Assembly: GCA_003615045.1 (NCBI GenBank)
Contig: ML014171.1
Span: 36,733-100,732 of the forward strand
DNA length: 64,000 nt
Origin: Caulochytrium protostelioides
Lineage: Eukaryota > Chytridiomycota > Caulochytriomycetes > Caulochytriales > Caulochytriaceae
Direction of reading: 5' to 3'
In this document: piece after piece, positions 19,077 to 31,700 of the stretch
How positions within the stretch are numbered: position 1 is the first letter of the stretch
How the letters are laid out: every line of letters starts with the position of its first letter
Notes under the pieces: generated by a model
Seen by the model: the letters and a program-made list of their open reading frames with translations, nothing else
Database searches by the model: none
Told to the model about the DNA's origin: nothing
Position numbers and translations under genes: made by a program

Positions 19077-19537
19077 CGCGCGATCGTCAGTCGTCAGGAA
19101 CGGGGAAAGAGGCGCGAGCGGAGACGGCAAGGAGGGATCATCGCCCGCAGATCAGAAAAGGTGGCGACAGATCGCCGCTCGCCCGGCCTTCGTCTCGTCG
19201 TTGTTGCCGCCGTACCATACCCGATGTCGATCGCAGCCCGTCTGTCAAGGTCGGGTGGCCGGGTACCGCGTCGGCCATGATGCTATGATTTACGTGGAGG
19301 GGGCACTCGGGTGCAAAGCCGCGAAAGCGAACCAGCCCGTGCAGGTCGCTGAAACGCAAAGCGAGGGACCGCCACGTGACGTGAACCAAAACTCCGACAC
19401 CCCGGGTCGGCAGATCATCCAACGTGCTATCTTTGGGAACGGCGCCTCACTTTCTTTTTTGGGTTTGGCTACGACACATGCATTCAGAGGATTTAATGAA
19501 GTTACAAGCGATCTCATCCAACAAGCAGATGAGACAT
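19077..19537. other. Intergenic region, lactone oxidase promoter and giant-gene 3' end
   Basis: The 461 bp lie between two minus-strand genes. The half nearer the giant gene (about 19420-19537) is AT-richer, typical of a 3' UTR. No protein or RNA gene is recognised. Confidence 0.5.
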
Positions 19538-22500
19538 CTAGGGATCGTCTAGTGTGATGTCCTTGGACGCGGAGAGCGGCACCAACACCTTCGCCGCAGG
19601 CTGAGTCAGAGGCGGCGGAGACTCCGTCGTCGACGAGGCCAGGAAGGTCGACGTGGCCGCGGTTTCTGCCGCATGCTTGTCCGCCTTATCGGCAGCCAAC
19701 TGATCAAGGTGGGCCTGAGGACTCGGCATCATCGTGGGCTTCGGCTCGCTGGTCACGACGGCCGTGACCGACGGGGACACGGAGGAGGACGACGTGACCG
19801 TGGCGGAAGCGCTGAGGCCATGCGCGGTGCCGCTGGGCGTCGCGGTCGCCGTCTCAGCCGAAGCACTCATACTCGCGTCCATACTCGCGCCCATACTCGC
19901 GCTCATGCTGGCACTCATACTGGCACTCGCGGCGGTCGGCAACGCCGTCAGCAACGCGTCGTGCGTCGCCGAAGCTGCCGTTGCGTTGAGCGCCGTTGCG
20001 TTGCGTGTCGTGGCATTGAGCGCTGTCGCGTTGAGCGCTGTCGCGTTGAGCGCTGTCGCGTTAGCGTTGGACGTCGCGTTGGCCGCGCCGAGCACAGGAA
20101 GATCCGAGCTGTTGGCGGCGCCCGCGGCGTGCTTCAGCGCGTCCGGCAGCATCTGCTTCCACGCGTCCTGGGTCGCCTCGTCGGCCTGGCTCGCGTCAAC
20201 GTCGATCGCGTCATCGTCGCTCGCTTCTTCGATGCGGATGTGGGGATCGAGCTCGGCGAGCACGGCCTCCGAGGACCGGCGGAACGCGGCGGGCGAGTAG
20301 ACAGTGAACCCAAAGACCTTGAAGCGCAGATGCGACGTGAGCGCCACGATCGTCGAGACCATGGAGCCAAGCAGCGGGCCCGAGAGGTGGTCGAACGCGT
20401 CGTCGAGCCAGGTCGTGCGGCCGTTCTCGTTCTCGACGTAGGTATGCATCTGGTACTTGTCGTAGCCGAGCATCTCCGCGAGCTTACCGAACATGGTCAG
20501 CGGGTTGAAATTGTGCCAGGGGAACATGATCTCCATGTCCATCGTCGTGATGTTGTGGCCGCCCGTGCCGCCGCCCATGTTGACGCTGTTGAGCGAGAAG
20601 TAGTTGCTCGTGCGCATATGCATGACGGTGTCCACGCCGTCGCCGAGCAGGCGGTCGCGCTCGATCACCGTGTCCATGTAGCCCATCTGCATCGAAAGCG
20701 GGCCGTCATTGATGATCTCGATCGTCACCGCCATTGGGACGAAGCCCTTGCGCGTGAAGGGGTTGATGAGCTTCGGCTTGATGGTGATGCGCTGAAACAT
20801 GTACAGCTCGGGACAGAGGAAGCGGGCGCGGCCGAGGGCGGTCATGCGGACGCCGTCGTTGCCGATAATGATCGCGCGCCCGAGATGTGCGGACTGGCCA
20901 AAGTTCTGCCACGAGAGCATGAGGGGCATCGCGTGCGCCAGCGCCGGGCTCAGCGTGCACAAATCGTTCTCGTCATACGCGGGCGTCAGTTTGAGGTCAA
21001 ACGTAATATTGCGGCCTGGCTGGATGTCGAGGTTGGTGAACTTGACCTCGATGATCGGCAGCAACTTTTCCTCGATGGTCTTGTCGTCGCGGGGCTCCTT
21101 CATCAGGTAGTCGATCCAGACGTCGACGGCGCGCGGCTTGAAGGTGACGGGCAGCCAGTCCGGCAGCATGTCGGCGGAGCACTTGACGGCGATCGAATCG
21201 GTATGGAGGTATGAATCGATGGCGCGCAGCCAAAGCAGCGTGTTGTCCTCGTACCAGGCCTGGAGATCCCGGATGGGCGGGCCGATGTTGATCGCGGGCG
21301 CGGCCTTTGCGGCAATCTTGACGGCATCAGCAGGCGAGCGGCCGAACGCGACGTCGGCCATCGTCACGACGGGGTTGAGAGTCACGAGCCGGTGGAACAT
21401 GAAGTCACCCGAGAGCTGGACGACCTGGTTGACGGCGGTCGGGTCGTCGTCGAAGAGGGTCATGTCGACGTGCATGCTAAAGTTGCCGTGGCGGAAGCGG
21501 ATGTCGTGAACCGTCGCCGCCGCGAAGGTCTGGCCGTTCCACAGCGTTGTGGCAGACGCATACGGGATGGTGATGTCGATGTCGCCGCCGGACGGAAGCG
21601 TGACAAAGCCGCCGATGTCGACGGTCATGCCGTGCGAGCCGGCGGTATCGATGTCCATGTGGTGCAGGCCCGCGCGGATCCCGGAGGCGCCGCTGAGTAC
21701 ACCGGCGACGATGGGCCGCGCGAGCGCGACCACCGACGGGACGACTGGTGCGATGGGCACGTCGATGCGGATCTGGTCGAACGTCTCGATGCGGTCGGTC
21801 GCCGACGCGCCGAGCCGCAGGCCGCTGACCTGCACGCCCTGATACAGCGGGTGGCCGTGCAGCACGTCGGCGACGAGCTGCGCCACGTCGGCCTGGACGA
21901 TGCCATCGTCGTGCAGCGTCACGTGGGACTGCATGGCGAGGCGGATCGTCGGGTGCGCCGTGGCCCCATGCGCCGACGCCTCATCCGCCGCGACCGGATG
22001 CATGTGGATGCCATCGACGACCGCGCTGACGAGGGGCTGGGCATCGAGCGCGATGTCGGCCTCGGCGTAGCCAAGGTCGACGTCGAGGTGGACGGGCCAC
22101 GCGAGGTCGACGCCGGCGTCGACGGCCATGGGCCCGGCGCGTGAGGCGTCGAGGCGCATGCCGTGCGGCGACGCGAGCGCGAGCAGGTCCGGCAGCCGGG
22201 TCGGCAGTGGGAGCAGCGCCTGCGCGACGGCGAGCGTCTCGGCCGAGAGGACCCACGCGCTCGGGACGGCGACGCAGATCTTGCGGAAAGCGGGGATCGT
22301 GTCGGCCGCGGACGCGCCGAGCACGACGTGACAGATCCGGAACGCCTGCGTCGTGCGTCCGAAGCGCGTGACGACATCCTGGGCGAACTGCGCCACCGCG
22401 GTCTGCGCGGCGGCGTCGCCGCGGAACGCGATCTGGCCGCGCACCGCCATCGTCGTCGCGGACGCCGACGTGTCGATCCCGTCCGGCATCGACAGCGTGA

Positions 22501-25500
22501 GCAGCGGCGTGCCATCGAGCGCGACGTCGGCCGCGAGGTAGCCGGCGCGGAAGGCGACCGGCAGCGGCTTGGCGAGCCCGAGTTCGCTCGAGAAAGCGAG
22601 CGTCGCATGCGGCAGCGTCTGCAGGCTCGCGGCACGCAGCGTGAGCCCGAGCTGCTGGAGCAATGCGGGCGCGTCGATACGGATCGGGCGCGCGGCTAGC
22701 GCCGCGACCCAGTGCTGCACATCAACGTCGACGACACACTCGCGCAGCGCGTCGATCGTGTCGTCGGCCGAGACGCCGACGCGGAGGCCCGAGACACCGA
22801 GGCGCGTCGCCGTCGCGCGGCCCTCGCTCAGGGCGCGGAGCTCATCCGTCAGGCCCGGCGCGTCGTGGAAGTGCATCGAGGCGCCGAGCGCCATTTCGCG
22901 GTGCTCGGCGCTCAGCTCGAGGCCCGTCAGCGTGGCCGACACGGCAGGGATCCCGTTCAGGGCGAGCGTGCTCTGCAGGTACGGCACGGCCACGTGCGCC
23001 ACGAAGGGCAGCGTGACGCCGAGGCGCAGGAAGGACGCGACCGTGGCGTCGGGCAGCACGGTCGCGTTGAGGCCCGCGACCTCGACAGCGATCGCGGGCG
23101 TCAGCTGCATCGCCACGCGGCCCTGCGGGCTAACCGAGACGGCGACGGGCGTGCGCAGCGCCGTCAGCGCCGCCAGCTGCTTCGCGGCGAACGCCACGAG
23201 CGGCGCGCTCACGGGCGCCAGGTCGAGCGGCAGGGCGATCGCACTGAACGCCTGGATCACGTCGGCTTCGTCGTACCCCATCCGCAGCCCCTGGGTCGTG
23301 AGGGTGCCCTCGATGCGGCCGAGCGCGGGCGCGCGGCTGGCCATCGTGCCGAGCATGGCGGCGAGCTCCGGCGTGTCGCGGACGTGCATCTCGGTCTGCA
23401 GCGAGAGGGAGCTGCCGTCGAAGGTGAACGCTTTCAGCGCCACCCCGCCGGCATCGACGCCGTTCAAGCGGAGGTGGTCGATCGCGAGATAGCCCATGTC
23501 GATGTCCAGAGTGAGGGGGAGGCCGAGCGAGACACGGGCGTCGAGCGCGGCGGCGAGGCGGTCGTGCGGCTGCACGGCGAACGCGACGCGTTGCAGCGCC
23601 ATCCCAAGCGCCTCGCTCTGCAGCACGGCGGCGAGCGCGGGCGCCGCGAGCGCCGACATGTTGACGTGCAGCTGGCCCGGCGGCAGGACGCCGTCCACGG
23701 GCACGGCAGCGCGAACCTTGTCAAACGCCGTGATCGTGTCGTTGGCGGCGAAGCCCATCTGGAAGGGGCCGATGTCCAGCGTGGCGCGGGTCGCTTGCCC
23801 CGCGAGCACGGCGTTGACGAGCTGCCCGACGCGCGCGGGCGTCTCGGCAGTCTCGGTGATTTGGACAAGACTTGCGAGTTTGAGCGTCGAGACCGTCCCT
23901 GCCGGGTTGGCGTCGATGTGCAGGCCGTCCGGGAGGCGCACAGCTGCAAGGGGTGCGCCCGAGACGCCGCAGGAGGCGCTCACGTAGCCCAGCGACACAT
24001 GCACGGTGAACGGCAGCGCGAGCGACAGCGACGCCGACGCCGTGAGGCTTTTGTGGGGGCCCGCCTTGGCGGCCACGTGACCCGTCAGGCCCCACGTGGC
24101 GGGCATCGGCGTCGCGAGCAGCTGCGTCGCGATCGGCGTGAGCAGCGCGACGAGGTCGAGGGGCACCGCGATGCCGAACCGCGGCAGCAGCGCGTCCATG
24201 TCGAGCCGGACGTTGAGCCCCGCGAAGGCGCGGATCTTGTCGGTCTCGGACTCGCCGAACTGGACGTCCTTGAGCGCGATGATCGCGCCCGTGCGGGGCC
24301 CGCGGAGCAAGCCGTGCACGGCGTCCGCGACGGCGTGCTGCGTAGCGGCCGTGTCGCGGAACTGGATGAGCGGCCGCACCGTGATTAAGTTGCGGCGGCG
24401 GCTCTTACTTGGCGGCGCCAGGCCTTCGGGCAGCGTCGCAGGCGTCGAGTCGACGTTAAGACCGTCCATCGAGACCTGCAGCAGCGGCGCGCCGTTGATG
24501 TCGAGCGCGGCCGTGAAGTGGCCAAAGTGAACGCTGACGTCGAAGGGCAGCTGTAAGTCGAGGGTCGCGCCCGCGCGCAGCGTCTTGTGGGGCAGCGTCT
24601 CGATCGAGACGTCCGAGAGCGCGGACGGCAGCTGCGTCTGGAGCCCCGCGAGCAGCGACAGGTCGAGCGGCACGGCGAGACCGAGCTGGTGCAGCGCGTG
24701 GTCGAGGTCGATGGCGACGTCGATCTTGCGAAGGAACGTGAGCGCGTCGCCCGGCTGGTCGGAGTGGCCGAGATGCAGGGACCCGAGCGCGAGCTGCGTG
24801 TCGAGCCGCGGGCCGTTGAGCAAGCCGTTGGCGATGCGGTTGACGCCGGCGGAGACGGCGGCGTCGTCCGAAAACTGGAGAACGCCCGCGAGGCCGACGT
24901 CCTCGGCGCGATGCGCGCGGTCGGCGGGGTCGGACGCGACGCGGATGTCGCGGAACGCGGCGTCGACGAGCGGGTGGCCGTTGAGGCGGACGGCGGCGCC
25001 CGTATACCCGATATGGATGTTGGCGTCAAAGGGGAGCCCCGTGAAGTGCGCAGCCGTCGAGACCGTCATGCGCTGGTTGGGCGCTGTGCGCGCGACGACG
25101 CGACCCATCGCCACGTGGAACGCACGCATCGTCGCGCCGAGCTGCAGCGGCATCGGCAGCCGCAGCATGCGCACCACGTGGTCGAGCCCGAGCCGCACAT
25201 CGAGCGCGTCCAGCAGCTGAATTGTGTCGTCGCGGCTCGCGCCGAGCTGCATGTGGCGCAAGTCGAGCGTCGTGCCGAGGCGCGGGCCCGTGCGGTCGAC
25301 GACCCGGTTGACGAGGCGGTTGAGCGCGTCTTGGGTGGCGCTCGTGTCGGTGAACTGGAGCGTCGTCGCGAGGTGAAGGTCGTTGTGCGAGCCGAGCTTC
25401 AGCGCGCCGAGCGGCGCCGTCAGTAAGGGGTGCCCGTCGACGCCCACGGCGGCGGCCACGTAGCCCACGTCGAGCGCGACGGGGAACGGCAGCTGCAGCG

Positions 25501-28500
25501 CCACGCGGGCGCCGACCTTCAGCTGATTACCCGGCGCGGTCGCCATTTCGAGGCTGGTGACGTCCACCGCCGTGCCTGCCGACAGCGCGACGAGGTCCAG
25601 GGGCAGCGCGACGCCGTACATGTGCAGCATCCGGTCCACGTCGATTTGGGCATGGACGCGGCGGAACGCCGTGAGGAAGTCGGTGGACGAGGCGCCAAGG
25701 ACGAGGTTGCGGACGCCGACGCGGGTGCTGGCGCGCGGGCCGTTAAGCACGCCGTTGACCAGCGCGTTGAGGTTCTGGCCCGCGGCGCGGGACGCGGCAA
25801 AGCGGAGCGACCCGCCAAGACCAATCGTGTTGCGGACGCCGGCCTGCTCGCCGTTCACGCGGATACCCGGGATCTGGGCCGTGACGACGTCTGCGCCGTT
25901 GAGGTCCACCGCGGCGCCGAGGTGCCCGATGTCCAGCGTGACGGCGACCGGCAGATCAACAACGACCTGCGTCGTAAAGTCCATCGCCTGCCCGGGCATC
26001 GTGCGCAAGCCCGCGTGCTTCACGAGGACCGGCGTCCGCTTGGCTAGCGCGGCGAGGTCGAGCGGCACCGCAAGCCCGGCGAGCCTGAGCAGCGGCTGCA
26101 TGGGCAGCGAGACCACGACGTGCTTGAGAATCGTGAGCGTGTCGGTGGCGCTGTGCCCGACGGCGAGGCGCCGCACGCCGGCCGAGGCCGTGACCCGCGG
26201 GCCGGCGAGGAGCTGGTCTACGAGGTGCGCCACCTGCGTCTGCGTCGCGTCCGTGTCCGTGAATCGCAGCGTGGGCGCGACGGCCACGCGGACGGGCTCG
26301 ATCGCGGTGCCCTTGAGGGCGAGCGGGCCGAGCGCGAACTGCGCCAGCGGCTGGCCGTCGAGCGTCGCCTCGCCGGCCGTATAGCCCATCGCGACGTCGA
26401 CCGCGAAAGGCAGCTTGATGGTACCGTCGATCGCGGCGCGCAGCGACCGCTGCGGTAGCGTCGAGACGGCCACGTGGCGAGGCACGAAGCCCTGCGCGGC
26501 GCTGCTGAGCTGCGAGACATCGAGCGGAATCGCGATACCTGCAGCACGCGTGAGCACGTCGAGGCTCAGCTTCGCGCTCACATGGCGGAACGCCGTGATG
26601 AGGTCGTCGGCGTGGTCGGTCGCGCCAAAGAGGATGCCAGAGACGTCGCCGTACGCCTGGAGCGCCGGCCCGTGGAGCGCGCGGTCCACGAGCTGCGCCA
26701 CCTGGTGCTGCGTCGCGTCCGTGTCCGTGAACCGCAACGTCGCCGGGATCGTCATGACGGCATCCGGTTTGGAGGCGTCGAGCGCAATGTGCTTAATGGT
26801 CAGGTCCGCCACAGGAAGCGCGTTGACGCCCGTGCTGATCTGAACGTGGCCGATCGTCGCGTCGATCGGCATGCCGAGGCGGACGCGCGCCGCGACGGTC
26901 GCGACGAGCGAGCGCTGCGGCGCCGAGGCGAGGCGGACCTGCGCGACCGAGACGGGCAGCGCCGCCGCGGCGTGGGTGCCCGGCGGCGCACGCATTGCGG
27001 CCACCGACTGCCGGATCAGCGCGGCCATGTCGAAGGGCACCGCGAAGCCCGCCGCGGCGAGGAGCGGCCCCAGCGCGAGCTGCGCATCGACCTTCTGGAA
27101 GGCGGTGATGCGGTCGGATGGGCTCACGCCGAAGACGATGCGCCGCGCGCCGGCCTGTGCCGTCACCCGCGGGCCCCGGAGCACCGTGTCGACGATCTGC
27201 GCGATCGCGCGCTGCGCGGGCTCGTCGTCGATAAAGCGCAGCGTCGGCGCGCACGTGACATGGGTCATCCGCGGCGCGCCGGCCGCCGGCGGTGCCGCAC
27301 GGAAGCCGGTCGTCAGCGCCACGAGCGGGTGGCCCGCGACGGTCGCTTCCAGAGCGACATACGGGATCTCGGCGTCGATGACCAGTGGCAGCGCCACGTC
27401 GAGGTCCGAGGTGACGCGCAGCATGCGGCGCGGCAGGGTCTGCAAGGCGACGTGGCGCAGGCGGAAGGGCGGCAAGTGCGTGCCGCCCATCAACGCCGCC
27501 GGGTTGAGCGGCAGATGGACGCCCGCGGCGGCCAATAGCATCCCGACGGCGAAGGGCGCATTCACCTTGCGGAACGCCGTGATGGCGTCCTCGGGCCGGC
27601 TGGTATGGCCGAGGCGCAGCTGGTGCGCCGAGATGGTCGTGGACACGCGGTTGGTGTGCAGCACGTCGCGGACGAGCTTGGCAACGGCGTTTTGAGCGCC
27701 GTCCCCGTCGGTAAACGCGATCTGGGTCGCGAGAGCGAGGTTGGTCTGACCGGCCATGGACGCGAGGTGGATACCGCGCGGAAGCGTCGTGTCGACGAGG
27801 GCATACCCGTCGATCGCGGCACTGACGGCCGCGAAGCCGATGTCAGCCGTCACCGCAAACGGCAGGGTAACCTTCGCGTTCACGTCGGCGTGCAGCTGGC
27901 GGCCCGGCCGCGTGCGCACCGTCATGCGGCTGCGCGGGTCGAGCTGGACCTTCGCGTACTGCATGAGCTGCGGGACGTTCAACGGCAGGTGGAGGCCAGC
28001 GTTGCGCAGCAGCTGGTCCAGATTGAGCGGGATCACGACTTTCTGGAACAGCGAAATCCGGTCCTTGGGCGACGCGCCCATGAACAGGTCGTGGACCTCG
28101 ATGACCGTGTCGACCGTCGCCTGCGTGAGCGCATGCTGCACGAGCAGCGCCACTGACGACTGGGCGTCGTCGTCGTCGATGAACTGGGCCGTTGCGTCGA
28201 GGTGGACGCGCGACTGCCCGCCCGTGCCCGGCTCGAGCTTGATGCCGCCGGGCAGCGTGACGGCGACGAGGGGGTGGCCGCTAATGCGCGTCTTGAGCGA
28301 CGCATACCCGATGTGGGTCTTCATGGCGAGCGGCAGGGCGACGGAGGCGTCAGCGACGATGTGCATCTGCTGGTGCGGTCGCGTCGCGAGCACGACGCGC
28401 TGGAGCAGGGGCGGCGCTAGACGCAGCGCGGCCTGCAGGTTCAGCGGGGCGCTCAGCCCCGCGAGATGGAGGACCTGGTCGACCTGGATGGGCACGCGGA

Positions 28501-28757
28501 CCTTGCGCAGCGCGGTGATCGAGTCGGCGGGCGCGTGGCCGATCGCGAGGTCCGAGAGTCCGATTGCCATGTCGACGCGGTCCTCGAGCATCAAGCGGCG
28601 CACCATCTCGGCCACCGCCGTCTGCGTGGGCGCGTGGTCGCTGAACTGGACGGTGGTATCGAGCGCGATCGCATTGGGTGGGTCGGGGTTGCGAGGCGTG
28701 TCGCCGCTCAGCGCGAGCTTGAGGGAAGCGCCCTTGATAGGCGCATCCTGAATGTCA

Positions 28758-28791
<34 letters not shown>

Positions 28792-31700
28792 CAATGACAA
28801 TGCCGTCTGCAAGCTCGGTATGCACGACAGGGTGGCCATCCAGTTCGACGGCACCGGACAGATAACCAATGTTCGCGTTGACGGCGGCAGGCAGCGCGAG
28901 GGATACGCGCGCCGCGAGCTGCAGACGATTACTCGGCAGCGCGTGGACGTCGGCGCTCCCGACCACCGGCAGCGCGAGCGCGCTCCCCATCGGCAGCAGC
29001 TTCGACAGATCGAGCGGCAGCCCGATCCCCAGATCGTGCAGCAGCTGGTCGGTGTCGATGTCGAGATGGACGCGCTGGAACGCCGTGATCTGGTCGTCGG
29101 CCGAGACGCCGAGATGGACGTCGGTAACGCCGACCGAGACACCGATGCGCGGCTGCGCCATCGCGTTCCACGTCAGCTTCGCGAGCGCGTCCTGCGTGTC
29201 GCCCGTGTCGATGAAGTGCAGCGCGACGCGGACCGAGACGGTCGACTCGGCGCCGCCGCCCACGAAGTTGAGGCCCGAGACCTGTGCGTCCGCGAGCGGG
29301 TGCCCGCCCACGAGCCCGCGGCCGCCCATGACGCCGGCCTTGAAGGTCAGCTGCACGGGCAACGGCAGTCGCACTTTGGCGCTCAGGGCGATCTCGAGCC
29401 GCTGGCCCGGCTGCGTGTCCACGTTGACCGACGTCAGCGTCGCGCCGGCCTGCGCGGCGATGGCGTTGAAGCTGAGCGGCGTGTGGATGCCGAGCATCGC
29501 GAGCACGCTCTGCACCGGCACGTGGACGTCGACCTTCTGGGTGACCGTCCACAGGTTCTCGGGCGACCCGTCCGAGCCGATCTTCATGCCGTAGACGTCC
29601 ACGACCGTCGGGACGGGCCCGGCGCGCATAAGGTGATTGACGAGGCGTTTCAGCGCGTCCTGGGCGCCGGCGTCGTCCATGAACTGCAGCTTCGCGCCGG
29701 GCATCCCGATTGTAAACGCTTCGCGGTGGGGCTCCGCGGTCTGCTCGAGGTGCACGCCCTGGTACAGCTGCGCCTCCACAAGGGGGTGGCCATCGAGGCC
29801 CGTCGCGCTGCTCAGGTAGCCCATCTCGAGCGTGACATCGAACGGTAGCGTCACGAGGCCGCGCGCGCCAAGACTGAGCGCGTGGCCCGGAATCGTCTCG
29901 ACCGTGACGGCGGCGACGGCGCCCATCCCCTGCACGACTGAGCCGAGCGCGGTCATGTCGTACGGCGGCGCGAGGCCCAGCACTCCGAGCGCCGTGTCCA
30001 GATCGAGGCCCAGATAGACTTTGTCGAACGTGCGGATGTAGTCCTCCGGACTATACCCGATGCGGAGATGCTCGACGCCGCTCGTCATGTCGAGCCGCGG
30101 GCCCTGCATCAACCTCGACAGCAGCGTCGCGACGTCCTGCTGCGTCGCTTCGGTGTCGACCCACGCGAGGTCCGTGTTGAGGGCGACGGCGGTGCGGCTG
30201 TCTCCTTCGCGCTGCGTGACGAAGTGGTGGACAGCAAAGTCCATCAGGGGGTGGTGGTTGAGCGTCGCGCGGGCGGCGACGTAGCCGAGGTCGAGCTCGA
30301 CGGCGAGCGGCAGCTGGGCGGAGGCGCGGGCCTCGACGTGCAGCCGGCGGCCGGGTACGGTGCGCACGACGACGCCGCCGACGTGCGGGTCGAGCGACGC
30401 GGGCACGAGCGCTTGCAGCTGGTGCGGGTCGACGCGGTTGTCGACGAGAGACGCGATGGCGGCGCCGACGTCGACGAGACGGAAGACGGTGATGTGGTCG
30501 TTGCGTGAGTGGCCGAACCCGAGACGGCGGACCCCCGCGACGGTCGTGATAAGTTGGTTGGCAGACGCCATGGCCGCGACGGCCGCAACGGCGTTCTGGG
30601 CCTCGTCGCTCGCGAGGAAGCGCATCGCCATGCCGGTCTGGACGCGGCTCGAGATGCCGCTCGCGGCGACGTGGATGCCAGAGCCAAAGACGACGTCGAC
30701 GACGCTCGCGCCATCGAGGGTCGACTGCGCCGCGGCATACCCGAGGCTGACCGAGATGGGGAACCCGAGAAACAGCGACATGTCCGTGTCCACGAGCAGC
30801 GTCGCGCCCGTCTCGGTCTTGACCTTGACGCTGCCCTGGACGAGGTGGCCCATAGACTGCAGCGCGTCCGAGAGCTTGAGCGGCAGCGCGACGGGCAGCA
30901 TCGTCATCGCCGCATTGATCGCCGCGCGCATGTCCACCTCACGGGCCATCGGGCCGAGGTCGAGCCGGACCTTTGACAGCAAATCGTTGCGGTCGGTGGG
31001 CGATGTCCCAAAGTAAATCTCGTCGACGCCGGGCGACTGCGTGATGTGCCCTTCATGGAGCACTTCGTGCACGAGGGTCGCGACGTCCTGCTGGAGCGCT
31101 TGCTCAGGCTGCGGCGGGAAGTGCGCCGTGACGGAGGCCGCCATGCTGCCTGGGCCGGCGGCGAGGTCGATACCCTGCATCTCGGCGGCCACGAAGCGGC
31201 GGCCGTTGAGCGAGACGCCGGCGGCCGTGTATGGTGCCTTGAACGCGAGCGGCAGCGGGTTGTGGTAGTTGAGCCCCGCGCCCGTCTGCATGACCGCGCC
31301 AGGCAAGGCGTCCACGTTCAGCGAGAGCATGTGGACGCTCGCGCCCTGCAGCTTCTCGCGCGTCGGCATCAGCGGACCCACGTCCACGACGCCCGGGTTG
31401 GTCGCCGGGTTCATCATGGCAATGAGCCACCCGGGCACCGTGACCCAGACGTCCTTGAACTGATCGATCGTCGTGGGGCCGTCGTCGGCGCCGCCCGCGG
31501 GCACCATGACGACGCCGCCAGCCTGGATCGCCACGCGGAGCTCGCGCTGGGCGCTCATCAGGTCTTCGGCGAGCACGGCGACCTTATCGGCCATGCCGTC
31601 CGCGCCCGTCGCGACGTCGGCGGTCGCGTCGAAGCGGACCTCGGACCAGCCGTCGGACGCCGCGGGCGGCACCGAGAGCGGCGCCACAGCGGCATGCATA

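Noticed and set aside
17517-19280. 587-codon plus-strand frame opposite the lactone oxidase
   Set aside because: Arg-rich antisense shadow; all recognised motifs are on the minus strand.
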